5,658 bases of DNA from an uncultured Acidobacteriota bacterium (GTDB taxonomy: Bacteria > Acidobacteriota > Terriglobia > Terriglobales > Acidobacteriaceae), in NCBI GenBank assembly GCA_903832475.1, contig CAILBQ010000389.1:1-5658 (forward strand). The letters are read 5' to 3'. Position 1 is the stretch's first letter; each line of letters begins with the position of its first letter. This document shows positions 5,252 through 5,658 of this stretch, one piece after another. Under the pieces are notes generated by a model, which made no database searches, was not told the DNA's origin, and was given only the letters and a program-made list of their open reading frames with translations. The translations under genes and the position numbers were made by a program.

Positions 5252-5536
5252 CTGCTTTGCAAATCTCCCGGCGCGCCAACTCCTTCGCACCCGCAACATA
5301 GCGCCAACCTACTGGGCCGGCAGAACAGTCCCATCCACCGCTAAAGGCGCATCATCATCCCAGCGCGCTGCTTGAACCGCAAAAGTCTTCATGACTGACG
5401 CAAGCTGAAGACGTCCGTCAAGATTGGTCCGATAGCGGGGAGTGAGCCGAACCCGATATGATCTGGGTCCATTTGCGCGGCCTGCCAGGCAGGTTCCAAT
5501 CCGACGCTTCATGAAGCCGGACATCGCAGCTAACCC
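5252..5536. other. Spacer without a supported gene; small dyads
   Basis: No gene is convincing here. Visible structures are GTCTTC (5385-5390) with GAAGAC (5407-5412), the odd palindrome CCTGCCAGGCAGG (5481-5493) and the 12-bp palindrome GCTTCATGAAGC (5506-5517). The latter two lie 30-70 bases upstream of the GTG at 5549 and could be operator-like, but no regulator is indicated. TATGAT at 5457-5462 resembles a -10 box without a good -35. Confidence 0.3.
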
Positions 5537-5542
5537 AAGGAG
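5537..5542 (+). promoter_or_regulatory. Strong ribosome binding site fixing the GTG start at 5549
   Basis: AAGGAG sits 6 bases before GTG 5549, ideal spacing, and supports a non-ATG start for the last gene. Confidence 0.75.
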
Positions 5543-5548
5543 AGCTAC

Positions 5549-5658
5549 GTGAGCGTTGAGAAACAAATCACCGACTACATCGCAACTCAACCGGACTCAA
5601 AGCGCAGCGAGATGCAAGAGTTACATGACAGTATCCTGGCGTGGATGCCGGACTGTAA
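5549..5658 (+). CDS. DUF1801-like protein (5' part only)
   Basis: Thirty-six full codons are visible before the window ends. The N-terminus reads MSVEKQITDYIATQPD, then SKRSEMQELHDSILAWMPDC. This is the usual opening of DUF1801 (YdhG-type) proteins: an EKQI.DYI..QP..KR..M..LH..I....P.C pattern, two helices joined by a short turn. In proteins of this type the following residues normally form a small beta-rich domain of about 130-140 residues in total. The molecular function is unknown, and related folds are linked to iron-handling frataxin-like proteins. The start is GTG, backed by AAGGAG. No gene lies upstream on the same strand for 500 bases, so it probably has its own promoter. Confidence 0.75.
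   Translation, partial: MSVEKQITDYIATQPDSKRSEMQELHDSILAWMPDC

Noticed and set aside
5309..5512. Minus-strand frame of 67 residues (ending in DGTVLPAQ) in the spacer before the DUF1801-like gene
   Set aside because: Some protein-like character near its C-terminus, but no ribosome site, no family match I recognise, and its longer version runs into the plus-strand gene. A decayed gene fragment remains possible.

Overview
The window looks like a piece of a high-GC Acidobacteriota chromosome. The strongest clue is a tandem two-domain RNA element in front of nadA that matches the nadA motif (NAD+-I riboswitch), a class reported essentially from Acidobacteria. The structured, repeat-rich spacers and the small TatA/B protein with a long tail fit the same group. 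This placement is inferred from sequence character, not from a search.

Layout. Positions 1-2361 are a minus-strand block read right to left: a TatA/TatB-type subunit (1672-2361), tatC overlapping it by 8 bases (864-1679), and an exported M28 zinc enzyme of the glutaminyl-cyclase type (1-774), cut by the left window edge. An imperfect REP-like hairpin fills the tatC/M28 gap. After a spacer of about 250 bases comes a minus-strand SnoaL/NTF2-like gene (2611-2964). It is divergent from nadA (3225-4448, plus strand), whose leader carries a candidate promoter and the riboswitch. Downstream of nadA are a purine-rich heptad array and inverted repeats, then a small uncharacterised gene (4691-5020). 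A repeat-rich spacer of about 530 bases follows, with a REP-like hairpin and an exact 28-bp direct repeat. The window ends in the first 36 codons of a DUF1801-like gene (from 5549).

How the parts work together. TatC and the TatA/B protein form core parts of the twin-arginine translocase, which exports folded proteins. The adjacent M28 enzyme has a Sec-type rather than twin-arginine signal, so it is probably a transcriptional neighbour and not a Tat substrate. NadA makes quinolinate, the precursor of the NAD ring. The upstream RNA can fold so that the 3' strand of its second domain covers the likely nadA ribosome binding site, which gives a direct route for NAD+ feedback on translation. No wholly new system is evident. 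The riboswitch architecture and the unexplained intergenic repeats are the parts most worth a second look.
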